Source: Beroe forskalii (lineage: Eukaryota > Ctenophora > Nuda > Beroida > Beroidae). Taken from it: a stretch of 64,000 bases of DNA. The stretch covers positions 1 through 64,000 of the forward strand of contig WFMF01000520.1 of NCBI GenBank assembly GCA_011033025.1, read 5' to 3'. Position numbers and translations under genes: made by a program. The first letter of the stretch is position 1. Every line of letters starts with the position of its first letter. A model generated the notes under the pieces. It was given only the letters and a program-made list of their open reading frames with translations, searched no databases and was not told the origin of the DNA. Positions 1 to 11,582 of this stretch are shown here, piece after piece.

Positions 1-21
1 TAATAGAATCTAATCTAATCT

Positions 22-112
22 TTACACTTACTGAATGTGGAGATGTGAATGAAATACCGAAATAAGGTTAAAAAAGTGAGTTTTACACTTATTGAATGTT
101 GAGATGTGGATG
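22..112 (-). repeat. Tandem duplication of the PDK exon 4 end and its 5' splice site
   Basis: The last bases of exon 4 plus the donor (about 81-112) recur about 59 bases downstream (about 22-52). The proximal donor reads AA|GTGTAA (exon end 89). The duplicate reads CA|GTAAGT (exon end 32), nearer the consensus. The two exon ends differ by 57 bases, a multiple of three, with no stop between them, so both give in-frame products differing by 19 residues. Confidence 0.75.
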
Positions 113-2710
113 TCGGGACTTTCTGCATAGTGGTGATTGCACAGGAACCTGGCACTACTTGCAGCTTCATCCACAATGTCATGGACATCCAGGGACGTGT
201 CGATAATGCCGCAGTGACCTGGGGTCTCTTCTTCCGGACCAAACAGTACCACTGAGGTGATGTTGGATAAATTAGCAACATGATAAAAAGGTTTATCAAA
301 AATATTAAACTTCCAGCTGTAATTTTCCAATTTAATATGCTTAACTCTTAGACAAAAATAGACAAATTAAAATGATTGTGCTGTGTGTACCATCTCGACA
401 GCTTTTTAAAATCTGATTCCTTGTTTTGTCCATTAGCTCATTAGCCGTGGTTCAAGCAATGTGAGGCTGGGTTTGGCAAGGCAATGTACAAACAACCTTT
501 TCTTTTATTAAATCAAGTGTTTTAAGTGTCCAATGCATAATTGTCCAATGAGAATGAATAAATAGATTTAAAAAATTAATATCTGATGGCAATACAATAA
601 CTTAAAGTGCTTTAAGATGTAGACTCACAGTGATTGGACATGAGGACTCTGATGGCAATCCTGCTCATGTAGAACCTGTCCAGGAAGTAGTTGATTGAAG
701 GATCAAACCTGTCTCCTGACTCCTTCTTCAAGCACAATATCCCCTGATTTTGATGACGTAAGATAATAAGGTAGTAAAAAAGCTGTACTCTTCAGTCTCA
801 AATAGACGGGGGGGCTGTAATAACTGTCCCCCTGTGTAGGTTTTTCAAAAATTTCGTAAAAAGGGGGGGTTGCAAATAAGAGGGAGGGGAGGTAAATTTC
901 AATCGAATGGTTTGAAATACACAAACTGATCAAAGATATGGACTCAGATCGAGAAAAAGATCGTAATTCTGAGAAACAGTTGGCAAAGCTTTTAGGTTGC
1001 TGCTTGATTTTGCACAATTCTAACAAAAAATATGAATTTTTCTTTGATTTATGTACGTATTTTTTTCAAAATTTTTAAACGGGGAGGGTGTTAAATAACT
1101 GTCCCCCACCGTAGTAAAAATCCAAAAAACTGCAATCGTCCCCCCCCCGTCTATTTGAGACTGAAGAGTACATAGCAAATTGGCCAGGTTTATGAGTTTC
1201 ATGTTATCTTAATTATAATTTCGTAAGAGCACGTGAATAATGTTTGTTTGTGCTCCCGTACACAATTAAATTTGATCTTGCCAAGAAAATATCAAGAGAA
1301 ACGAAGGCTGAACCGGGCTAAGTCGCTCTGTTGCTATGGATACAGGTATTCTGCACGTGCAGATTACGATCAGTTCTATGCGAGTGCTTTCTGATACGTT
1401 GTTGACTGCTGCATTGTAGCGTTTGAAAGAACGGTGTGTTTACTGTTTTTCATTTGAAATTCAAGATCTAAAGGTAAAGGACGGGTATGGCTAGCATCGT
1501 GGAGGCTATTTCCGATAGCATCTCTTCATAAATCTGTGGCAGACGTCGTTCGATTTAAATCAATGCTGAGTTTATGATAACGGAAAAATGTGAATTTAGA
1601 GCAATTTACGATTGACCAAAAGCAAAATCAAATTCAATCGAATTTGGGCATAGCACATTGCGATTTTGGAAGACTGCTCTTGGCATGAATCAATGCTTAA
1701 TTCAACGTTCAGTATGAGTACGATACTCGGTTTTAATTTTCAGATTTAACTTCATCAAATCATCAAGAGAGCAAATCATAATACTAATCAAAACTTGCCC
1801 GCTCCAGCATTACTAAAAGTAACCCACGAATAATGTTAAATTTTGCTCCTTCATAAACTATTTCTGAGCTTATTATTTGGTTCTGTATTATCTAGCAGGC
1901 CCAACGGGCTTTTCTAGTTATAAAGATAATTTTGAATATTTGATTGACAACGCCATCAATACATTCATTATTAATAGAATAATAGCAACTACCTTAGTTA
2001 AACATAGCTGATTAAGACAATTCTACAATGAAAAATGTAAGGGAGCTTATGATATTTGCCAGATAATTGAATTATCAATTTATTGTCATGAAACAGTGAT
2101 AACTGTTTAAGTGGTTTACGAACCTCTGCCATGGTCTCCACTACAGTTTGATGACGCCTCTTTATTTCATTTAGCTTTCTAGTGAACCTGAAAAATAATC
2201 TTATAAGGTAACCTATAACCATTAAATGGGATTCTAACTGAAATGAAATATTAAAGCAAATTATTTGCTGCAGCTATTTTATTTCTTGTGCCACTTCTGC
2301 TCAGTGCTCACTTTAATGAAATACCTGCTTTTCACATCATATTGACAGCAAACTGCAGATTATTTAAATTTACACAAATTTTCAGTACTGTGAAAATCTA
2401 ACTACCTGCTGAATGTTTGCTGATCATTGGTATGAATATCCTCAAACTCAGACAAGTCTTTGAATGTCTTGAGATACATGTCTTTAACTAGTTTCACTGA
2501 TCTTTGCTGAAGTAGTGGCTCAGGCAACATTTGCAATTCCTTCAACATGTGCGAGATTCTGATAGGAAGCTCTTTGTGGAGGAAGGAATAGCTTAGTGAT
2601 TCATCTCGTTTCTTTCCAAAGTCAGCCAACTGAGCAACAGTTATGGGAGATGGGTGATATCTAGAGGTCTGGTCCAAAAGTGTAGATAAACATCTTAAAT
2701 TTGCTTTCAT
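89..2710 (-). CDS. PDK: Pyruvate dehydrogenase kinase (PDK/BCKDK family), 5' part of gene
   Basis: Mitochondrial kinase that phosphorylates and inactivates the pyruvate dehydrogenase complex. Four exons read leftward: 2710-2406, 2187-2124, 743-629 and 251-89; every junction is GT-AG and the reading frame closes. Exon 1 carries the family's N-terminal helix-bundle signature (YHPSPITVAQLADFGKK, then FLHKELPIRISHMLKE). Exon 2 gives RRHQTVVETMAE. Exon 3 gives YFLDRFYMSRIAIRVLMSNH, matching the PDK YFLDRFYMSRI..R.L.NQH block. Exon 4 gives LVLFGPEEE, GIIDTSLDV and ARFLCNHHYAESPDI, matching the linker before the ATP-binding domain. About 215 of roughly 400 residues are present; the GHKL ATPase half lies beyond position 1. 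Similarity is nearer PDK1-4 than BCKDK. A targeting peptide is not obvious before the first Met at 2710, so an upstream non-coding or start exon is possible. Confidence 0.9.
788..1168. mobile_element. Tc1/mariner-type MITE in PDK intron 3
   Basis: Terminal inverted repeats begin CTCTTCAGTCTCAAATAGAC and end in the reverse complement; both sides are flanked by TA (786-787 and 1169-1170). G-rich and C-rich runs follow the TIRs. No coding capacity, so it is a non-autonomous element moved in trans. Confidence 0.8.
1207..1917 (+). mobile_element. Non-autonomous Helitron, copy 1
   Basis: Starts with TCTTAATTATAA and ends with CTAG, preceded by a short hairpin (GCCC-AAC-GGGC). It sits between A (1206) and T (1918), the host dinucleotide Helitrons target. 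The same ends and interior recur in opposite orientation at 34371-35139. No Rep/helicase reading frame. Confidence 0.75.
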
Positions 2711-2826
2711 GGTTCCCTAGCTATAGAGGGGAAATTATATGATTCATGGAGTCACAGGAAATTTATTATTTACAGATGCTAATCAGAGTAAAGTCAAGCT
2801 AAGGAGAACTACATGCCTATGAAATG

Positions 2827-3069
2827 AGGCGGCCGTAACGTTCGTCGGTTGATCGAATGGAATTGGTCGATCGATCAACTTCATTTGATCGACTGATGTG
2901 TTTTAAATTGAATATCTTTGAGCTAGTAGGGAAACAACTAAATGTTGCTCATTTAAACACGATTCATTATTCAAGTCATTAGGGACCAGTAAAATACATT
3001 GTTCTTTCAAATGGAGTTGATCGATCGACCATTTCCATTCGATCGACCGACGAACGTTACGGCCGCCTT
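2827..3069. mobile_element. GATC-rich palindromic MITE, copy 1 of 3
   Basis: About 240 bases with long inverted ends (AGGCGGCCGTAACGTTCGTC and complement) that include repeated TCGATCGATC. Related copies lie at 54018-54253 and 55272-55504 with the same interior. Located just upstream of the PDK start. The target-site duplication is not clear. Confidence 0.8.
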
Positions 3070-3728
3070 AGTGAGCATAAGATGACTGTTGATATTGTCA
3101 CAGATATTAGTCAGATGCATCATATCAAGTGGAAACTTATTTGATGATTAGACATGTATTCTTCATTAATGGAAACATTTGATTAGTACAATTTTCCATG
3201 AATGGCTATTGGCTAATGACCTTGTTATGGATCAATAAGATCAATTTCTCTATTTATTCCTGAAGCATCTGAGCAAGGGATATCCTTCCCAAAATTGGCT
3301 AATTGAATATCAGCCCCACCTGTTACTGATATCATCAACACTCCCTCTCCCCCCCCACTTCCCAGCCCTCCTACACCTCCTAGCCCTGCTGCCACATCAA
3401 GCCCTAAATTTCCACCTACTCTTAGTCCTCCTCCAAGCCCTCCTTCTATTCCTTCCATCCCAGCCACATCAGAATCAGCCCTTGATCTCCACCTTCACTA
3501 TCCCTTTATGATGGCAGTCTTCCAACAGATGCAGACTTGACAGCAGCCATGGCATAGTTTGACACTCCTGCCCCTCCAGCCGCTGTTCCACCTACTCATG
3601 CTGTCATTCTACCCCTACCTTCACCATCTCTTGCTTATCCCCAACCTGCAGATCTTTAACCTGCTGACTGCTGACCCTACACCTGCTGCACCAGCTTCTA
3701 GGAAGAGGAAAAGGCTACTACTCATGCA

Positions 3729-4010
3729 GGTGTGGAGGAGAAGTACATGGCAGTGTTGGAGTGGTATCAGGGAGGGATGTCACTTAGAAAGGCATGTGAT
3801 GCTGCCAGGGTCACCCGCTCCAATCTCTACAAGCAGCATGCACTGACAGAGCTGAATATGGTGGACGAGAAGGAGTTCTTGAGAGTCCTGGAGTAGAACC
3901 CAAAGGCTTCCCTCACCAAGATCAACACAGCTGGCAAAGATTGTCTCAGTCAGTCACCTTGGAAACCGAAGCTCGCTGACCTTCAGAAGAAAGGAGACCT
4001 CCTGCAGTGA
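3729..4010 (+). pseudogene. Decayed helix-turn-helix (psq-like) reading frame, probable transposon relic
   Basis: A frame reads EKYMAVLEWYQGGMSLRKAC followed by DAARVTRSNLYKQHAL, resembling a pipsqueak-type helix-turn-helix (SLRKAC....VTRSNLY). It is interrupted by a TAG near 3894 and resumes for about 38 codons to TGA at 4008-4010. Upstream (3300-3720) a Pro-rich stretch and a basic run (RKRKR) are in other frames, so the gene is disrupted. Tandem AGTGGTCCT units follow at 4140-4210. Exact family unknown; pogo-like elements carry similar domains. Confidence 0.5.
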
Positions 4011-4214
4011 TTGTTTCAATGCTATTTTATACTGTTTACTTATTCTATTCAAACAGTTATTTTAGAATTTCGTCTGAACTTCCAAATTGAGTAATGAATT
4101 ATTCATTGTTCATCTCAAAATTCATCCATAAAGTGGACCTCTAGTGGTCCTGTATTGGTCCCCTGTAGTGGTCCTGCAGTGTTCCTCTAGTGGTCCTCTA
4201 GAGTGGTCCTCTTT

Positions 4215-5235
4215 GGGAAGTCGGCAAACCTCCAGTCTGCTAACACTGTGGCACATGAACTGTGTCACACATAATAGCATCCATGTTGTGGGGTTGAATA
4301 CATTTAATGGGCGCCCAATGCTTCCCCAAAATAAAATGAAATAAAATAAACTATTTTGATATTACATCAACAAATGTCACACAACTGTTACTATGATTCA
4401 CTAGGCATTAAACTGGATCTTCCAGACCACATTAAGTATAGAAAATTAACATTAGGAAAAAAAAAGGCAAGCCTACAGCTAACAAAAGTACCAGATTCAT
4501 TATGGAACTCACAAACTTCTGAAATTATAAAAAGTTAAAAAGCTTTACCATGAGCATGCATAAAAATAAATACTTGAGAATTGATAAATTAAATTAGGCA
4601 AATAAATTAAAGAGCAGTCAGAGATTAATAGTACTGTTATGAAATTATAAATAAAAATAAAAAGTTTGCCTCATATACAAAACAACCACAAGATGTATTT
4701 AGTGTGTTTGTCGTACAATGTATGACCCGCTGACACCACCCTCTTGCTGATTCTCGAGAGGGTCTGTCAACGTCAGACAATAGTGTGTTAGTTTCAGACT
4801 CTTTTAGTTCATCAAGGAAACTAATTGCATAAATGTCTTTATTCAATGTAGGGAATATAAAGTTCCATTTGGTTCAGACAAGATGTCAAGCTATAAAGAG
4901 ATCAAGTTGACTTGTAAACCTAAATCAGGCTGCGACCTATATTTCTATTGGGGTAAAAATCTCCGGAGAGAGTCAAATATTATAAAATACAGGTTGAGCT
5001 GAGAAAGCACCCAAAATTTGTAATGAGAGGTGTATCACAATTACAATGATTAAGACACGATAATATTTGACCTGTTGACAATGCGCAGGAGTTGCTCTAT
5101 TGCTCTAACCAGATCCCTAGTTTAACGCGCGCGGGGAAAGTTGTCCTACGTTGTAGGACCTATTTTGCGCGCGTGTTCAAATTCAGAGAACTTTTCGAAG
5201 AAAAGGCGCGCGCGCGAACAAACAGCCGGGGCACA
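4215..5235. other. Intergenic stretch between PDK and DIP2
   Basis: AT-rich. Short open frames occur (4380-4538 plus; 4637-4846 minus) but I recognise neither and see no splice or homology support. A GC-rich patch near 5125-5235 holds several runs of CG dinucleotides. Confidence 0.4.
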
Positions 5236-5237
5236 TA

Positions 5238-5724
5238 CCTTAGGAGGTCTATTTATGTGGGTTGAAATTGCGGTGTTTGAAATTTTGGTAGGTTGAAAAT
5301 ATGGGGATTTTTTCAAAAATCCCCAAATTCCACCACCAAATAAAATTAGTGATTTTTCTAACTTTTTGCTGACAAATTAAAGATTTTTTGCGGAAAACAA
5401 TGGAAAATTAGATTAATTCTAATATTACAAATCGAATTCTTGATCGTCTTCCTGAGCCTCTGCTTCATTAATTACTGTTCTAAATTTTTGAATTTCAATT
5501 CTTTTAACCATTTGACTTTGACTAAACTATCTGTAACTATCTGAAATCTCATCTCTGATACGAAATTGTACTGTTTTAGTACAGATAGTTCAAGAAATTT
5601 CGAAAGTGGGTTGAATTAAATCGGGGAGTAAAATTGTGGCGGGCAAAATTTTGGTAGGTTGAAAATATGGGGATTTTTTCGAAAAATCCCCAAATTACAA
5701 CCTTTATGAATAGACCTCCTAAGG
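5238..5724. mobile_element. Mariner-type MITE with CCTTAGGAGG ends
   Basis: Inverted termini CCTTAGGAGGTCTATTTATG and its near complement, flanked by TA on both sides (5236-5237, 5725-5726). A subterminal block of about 45 bases ending in ATATGGGGATTTTTTC is present near both ends in the same orientation. No coding capacity. Confidence 0.8.
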
Positions 5725-5739
5725 TAGCATGCAATGTGG

Positions 5740-5870
5740 CAATGTTTGCCCTAACCAACGCCTTGCTAAACACGTATATCCCTGGACCCTGTGTGGCTCG
5801 CGCGGCGCGTACACTCCCCTATGCGGGCTTAGGAAACCAACGCCCTATTCTACGTTCCTAAGCCCGCAGA
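5740..5870. repeat. Interspersed repeat, copy 1 of 3 (GCTAAACACGTATA family)
   Basis: Shares GCTAAACACGTATA near its start and TATGCGGGCTTAGGAA near its end with 54370-54470, and more weakly with 25690-25760. GC-rich and CpG-rich. Class unknown; could be a SINE or MITE. Confidence 0.5.
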
Positions 5871-5924
5871 TACAAGTGCAACGTGACATTAAATTAAAAA
5901 TTTAATGACATTGACATTTGCGTA

Positions 5925-6050
5925 GTCTGACGTTGTCAGACCCAGTCATTGTTTGCCTTCGGCGGACGCACTCGCTTCGCGCACGCGCCCGCCGAAGGCG
6001 AAGGGGTCAGACAACGTCTGACAAGTCATTATCAGACGTTGTCTGACATG
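5925..6050. repeat. GTCTGACGTTGTCAGAC palindrome cluster
   Basis: Several copies of the palindromic core TCAGACGTTGTCTGA flank a CpG-rich hairpin (GCCTTCGGCGG and complement). A second small copy lies at 56555-56600. Confidence 0.5.
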
Positions 6051-7111
6051 GACAAACGTTCTACTACTTCTAGTGTTCTACTGCTACGTCGTGAAAAAAC
6101 TCAAAATTCGAGATTGAAAACTAAAAAGATGAGGCACAACTCGTAACTGAAATTATAAAATTTATCATCAAATGAAAAATAAATATGTACAAAGTTATCA
6201 ATTAAAAAAGACACAGAATTCTTGAATCAAACAATAAACCGCGCCATATTTGCTTTAAATGCAACTTCAAAGCACTCGAACTCCTCTGCACTTCTAGATC
6301 TTTGCCTTCAATGCGTATAATATTGATAACAACTGCTGATCACAATCATGAGATTATATTCATACATTGGTTCAAAGTCAAATAACTGTTAAACGCCACA
6401 GGGATAAATCTGCAACAGCAACCCTTCAAAACAATCATATTGTATTCTTGAAGGTGTATCTACAGGCTTTGAATTGGAACAAAACTCCGGTAAAGCTAAA
6501 AAACTTATCTTCATGAACTGAGTTCAACACAAAACTCTAAAGTCTAACCAAAACACGGCGATATTCGTAACATCGAAAATACCATAAATTGAGCATTTGA
6601 GCACATGCACAATGCAGAAAGTCATGTTTTAATTTTACGAATAATTCAGCTAAAAACATTACTAAACTACAAACCTGTCCCACGAAGGGATTTGTAATGA
6701 GATTCTAGCACTTTATAATGCGCAGTTGATTGCGACAAAAACTTAAATAATAAAATTGGTCACAAAATTTCCCTCCATAAGAGGTAATTTGAAAAGAAAA
6801 AAACACGGTGTATTAAGCTATTTACAGTTCCAGTCATGTACAACTCTAACTCAGTCTACAAAACTTGTACAATGTACATCACACGATGTATACTCAGCGG
6901 TGTCTAGTGTCTACGGTCACTGAAGATAAGGTTCATCTTTATCCAGCGTTTAGTCTGCTGCCTCCTTACAAAACACCCTCAAACCCGTGGATCATTCAAC
7001 GCATACTCATATTGCGTGACTTCCACCACACACTGCGTGACAACTAACGCGTTACTGGTAACGCAACAACGTGTATATAAGAGCGCGGTGACGCCGCGCG
7101 CGGCTCCCACT
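6051..7111. other. Downstream flank of DIP2, probable 3' UTR plus intergenic DNA
   Basis: AT-rich with no supported gene. The part next to 7111 should hold the DIP2 3' UTR; I did not identify a convincing poly(A) signal. Confidence 0.4.
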
Positions 7112-10100
7112 TCACATGTTGTACGTGATATAGATGGGGTCGAGGTTATCCGCCAGGAAGCCGTCTCTGAGGTGCATGCGCTGCTTCTCCCCTCGGCTGT
7201 TTATTGGCAGCGTGCCAGGGTCCACCACCACGACCACGCCCACTACCAGGTGGTGCTCCTCTAGCACACTGGTGGTTACCAGGGGGATCACGTTCATAGC
7301 GTCACTCTCCGGACCTGAGTACTCGACCACTGCCACCAGGAGCTGCTGCCACGTGAACACAGCGCTGGGGACGGGGAAAGGGTTATGGGAAACTGAACAC
7401 AGGTTAGGGAATAAAGTAGTCACTCACTACAAAAGAGTGACAACTTTCATAAGGGCTCATGTCTAGTTTTGTAGTTTTCTCGGTAATACTATTTGGTTGT
7501 GGGGGTTGAGGTTTTATGATATTAGAGAATTTCGGAGTAAGTATGGGGCTCTCAGGTATGTTTTTACAATTACCATAGAGGTTGTCATGGTAGCAGGGTA
7601 CAGTTGACGTGATTATCATGTCAACGTTTATCAGACTCATGTCAAGCATGAGAGCCCGAAACCCTCAAAACCAACGATGGGTGTTTGATTCAAACCTGTT
7701 GGTATAAGCGCCTGGTGGACTAAAACTAGAAAAGCTGGACTCAATATCAACATTCATAACGGTTAGCTACTCTAGAGACAGTGGACTTGCCGCATCATGT
7801 TCTCCCTGTACATCTAGAGACTCAATTTTCTCCCTGTTACAAGAAGAAGCACGCAAAATAGGTCCTTCAACTTAGGACAACAGTCGACTCAATGTCTACA
7901 CCCGTACCTGTTAGCTACTTGTGGACTACATCTACACCTAGAGACAGTGGACTCAATGTCTACACTAATACCTGTTAGCTACTCGTGGACTACATCTAGA
8001 GACAGTGGACTACACCCATACCTGTTAGCTACTCGTGGACTACATCTAGAGACAGTGGACTCAATGTCTACACCCATACCTGTTAGCTACTCGTGGACTA
8101 CATCTAGAGACAGTGGACTCAATGTCTACACCCATACCTGTTAGCTACTCGTGGACTACATCTAGAGACAGTGGACTCAATGTCTACACCCATACCTGTC
8201 AGCTACTCGTGGACTACATCTAGAGACAGTGGACTCAATGTCCATACTAATACCTGTTAGCTACCCGTGGACTACATCTAGAGACAGTGGACTCAATGTC
8301 CACACGCATACCTGTTAGCTACTCGTGGACTACATCTAGAGACAGTGGACTCAATGTCTACACCCATACCTGTTAGCTACTCGTGGACTACATCTAGAGA
8401 CAGTGGACTCAATGTCCACAGGGTAGTATCTCATGTCTCTGAGTCGCAAGGTTTCTTCCAACATTCCCAAGACGTACAGTTCAGTGTTGTGCGACGAACC
8501 TGGAATGTAAACCACGTGTTTTAGTGGGGCAGAACATTGAATTTGATTAGCACAGAGCATTTCTGCTGTATGAATTTCTAATTCTAATATATAAGCATTA
8601 TCAAGTCTAGTATACACTCACAGAAACTTACTATGAGCAATCATTTCAGAAGGCTATTAGCAAACTATCAATATCACTAACTTTTAGATCCGAGTGTGCT
8701 CTTAGGAGCTAGTGAGATGAAGCCAAGGTACCCCGTCTTGGACCAGGTCCCCGGTATGTTGGGCAGTGTCAGGTTGAAATGTTTCGATGTTGGGTCGACC
8801 GTGGCAGTTGTAAGACAGTAGTATCCACTGCAGTTGTGTGTACTTGACACTAGTAGCTGAAGGAAGAGAAGACTTTCAAATTTCAAAACATCCCTCCAAT
8901 GCCTCAGCTTCTCATTAAAGTTGTAATTTGAAATCTCATTCCATCATACATATAACATACCTACCCTCGATTAGTCGCAGACAGGAGTTACAGACAGCAC
9001 TTACAGACGGCAGAAGGTATTTACAAGTACCATTTACAGACGTCAGTTACCTCTCCGAGCTGATTAGGTCCGCACTGCTCGCCCGTTTCCAGGGAAACAC
9101 AAATAACTTTGCAGCCGGGCAGGAGAGTGCCTGACTGCATGAGCGCGACTGAGTGTGGCGCGCCCTTCTCCACCGTCACTATCTTGTCCATGCGGAGCGC
9201 CCTGAGGTCGATGTGACAGAGCGAGGGGGGCGCATGGGAGGCGCCCCTACAACACACCCCGATGTTAGCACGGCACCCAAAGGTCGTGGAAATGCAGTCC
9301 GAGGGCAGGCCTAGCTGAGCTGCCAGAGTGGAGAAGTTGTTGATGAGGGAGGCTTTGGGACGCTCCTCAGCAACCACTAGACACGTCCTGATGGAGCCAA
9401 GATCCAGACCTTTCAACTGAAATGAGGGAATATAAAGCTCAAGGTTGCAGCCAGCAAACTTCATCCTTTATACTACCCCAGATAGACTATTTCAGAAAAA
9501 AATGTAAATGGTGCTATCATCTAAAGAGGACAATGTCACAAGATCGCTTATCTAATACCTTGAGAGCAGGAAGGTTGGAAGCCAGTTCCTTGTTGCACTG
9601 TTCTAACACCGTGTAGGACATGAAGCTATCTCTGACTTTGTACTGGGACACTGCCATCAACCACAGGGAGGGACACGTCTCTAGTTCAGAGGGGGGCACC
9701 AAGATAGAGTGGTGTCCTGCGTACACACTGAGAGAGTGGGGGTCAGAGGGGGCACCAAGATAGAGTGGTGTCCTGCGTACACACTGAGAGAGTGGGGGTT
9801 AGAGGGGGCACCAAGATAGAGTGGTGTCCAGCGTACACACTGAGATAAAGAGGGGGTTAGAGGGGGCACTAAGATAGAGTGGTGTCCTATGTTCATTAAG
9901 ATAAGGAGGAACAAGTAAACGAAAGGGGTCACAGAACAAAATGACACTAACCCAGCCAGGCACCACAGCACGAATCCCATGCCACTGAAGGGGTCTAGAG
10001 CCAGGGCGAGATGTCGGGAGGGGTAGAGCTCACAGGCGCTCTTCAGAGACCGGCAGTAGGTGTTGCAGGCCGCGTGGGACATCTGGGATAATTATTGTCT

Positions 10101-11582
10101 ATTTGTTGCAGTGCTACTTCATGTTATATAGGTAACTTAGAGTGAATTAACGGCCACCGCCAAGCAGACAGAGTTAGAAAATGAAATGATTCCATTGACA
10201 CCACCATCGGAGAAACGCACAATCCTTGACACCAGTGTTGTCAACGTACCTTGACACCGGTGTTGTCAACGTACCTTGACACCAGTAAGGAGACCATTGG
10301 AGTTGACAGAGAAGTCCAGGTATGCTAACATTTCTGGTGTAGGTGGTTTGTAAATGTTAACTTTCTTCTTACTGACAGCCTCTTCGGTTTCCAAGAAAAG
10401 TGGCCACTTTTTAGGATCCACAACTTGACAGCCAGCCTGTGATGGAAATGTAACTTATCAGTAATCATCGTCTGTAAGCTTCCCTTATAAAGATTAACAG
10501 TGTAAAAAAAGTGTAAGTATCAGTCTGAATGAATTATGCCAACAGCCAATCAAATCACCCAATACCCATTTTAAAGCAACCCATGAAACTCGCATTGAGA
10601 GGTAAATACCTTGCTGGTCATGAGCTTGACGATGTTGTGAGTGGTCATGATGGCCATGATGTTGCAGCACTCCATCATCATCTTGAGGGTGGGCAGGGCA
10701 GCGCTCAGGTTGTCTGGGGACGGCGGTCTGATGCAGACAGGAACCAATCCGGCGTAGACACAACCGTAGAATGCTGCAATCAACTCCACTCCTGAGAAAT
10801 GACATGACTATTCAGATAGACTAAATACACTCGATAACCACGAAGCATGGAATCTTTAGTATTTCGCATATGAGATGAATCCATCATTCCTTGTGAAAAC
10901 GTCGAGAACTCATTGATCAGCTGAAGCTTGACAAAGTATCTTTGCTAAGAAAGTAAAAGCAAGGACCCTGTCTACCTGCAGGAAAAGCAATGCCACATTG
11001 TCTCCGGAGTTGAGTTTAGCTCTCTCCAACGTAAACCCTGCTATCCGCTCAGCTTTACGGTGGAGCTGCGAGCACGTCAGTTTCTGAGCCACGTGACCAC
11101 GGCTATCGAGCAGCGAGAAGAGAACGTGTTCCGGGGTTTTCTGGGCTCGGAACCGCAGAGTTTCCGATAGGAACTCGAACTTCTTGCCGGCGTCCTGATC
11201 GTCGAAACTCACGTCAAGCGGGGTGCCGGCTGCTTCTACCGGCTTAGCGCCGTTCTTCAGGGCCATTCCCATCATTTGGACTGGGAGTGGCATTTCTGTA
11301 ATGGAGGAGGGGGATAACAGCACAAGAATCTAATGATCTGTTAGGAAACATTGAATTTGTGAGATATGTCTTGTCTACAGGTATTCCCGGTTTCCAAAAA
11401 CAACAGCTTTCAGTGCATGTAGAAATCATTTATACTGAAGTCTGCCCCTAACCTGTTATGTTCTTGGGTTTGGGGAGGTTGGTGATGCTTCTGTAGGGGA
11501 ACATGAGGATGTTGGTAGGGTTGAGCGTGCCTTTCAGGAACCTGTCCTTGGTTTCCTTGATATTGATAGTACCGTCACTGCA
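7112..11582 (-). CDS. DIP2: DIP2 exons 24-33: second FAAL-like domain and C-terminus
   Basis: Residues about 1069-1745. Anchors: INIKETKDRFLKGTL (exon 24); FEFLSETLRFRAQKTPEH (exon 25); ELIAAFYGCVYAGLVPV (exon 26); AYLDFSVNSNGLLTGVK then MSHAA (exons 27-28); CELYPSRHLALALDPFSG (exon 28); GHHSILVPPSELE and WLMAVSQYK (exon 29); VVAEERP and STTFGCRANIGV (exon 30); SKTGYLGFIS (exon 31); MRYYPVDIESTVSR (exon 32); AVFTWQQLLVAVVEY and GEKQRMHLRDGFLAD (exon 33). The conserved DIP2 C-terminus DPIYITYNM is followed directly by TGA. Confidence 0.93.

Noticed and set aside
4637-4846. Minus-strand 69-residue frame between PDK and DIP2
   Set aside because: Composition looks somewhat coding but no family, partner exon or conserved splice site could be found.
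7880-8415. CRISPR-like array of regular repeats
   Set aside because: No distinct spacers; contiguous tandem units derived from an exon edge in an animal gene.
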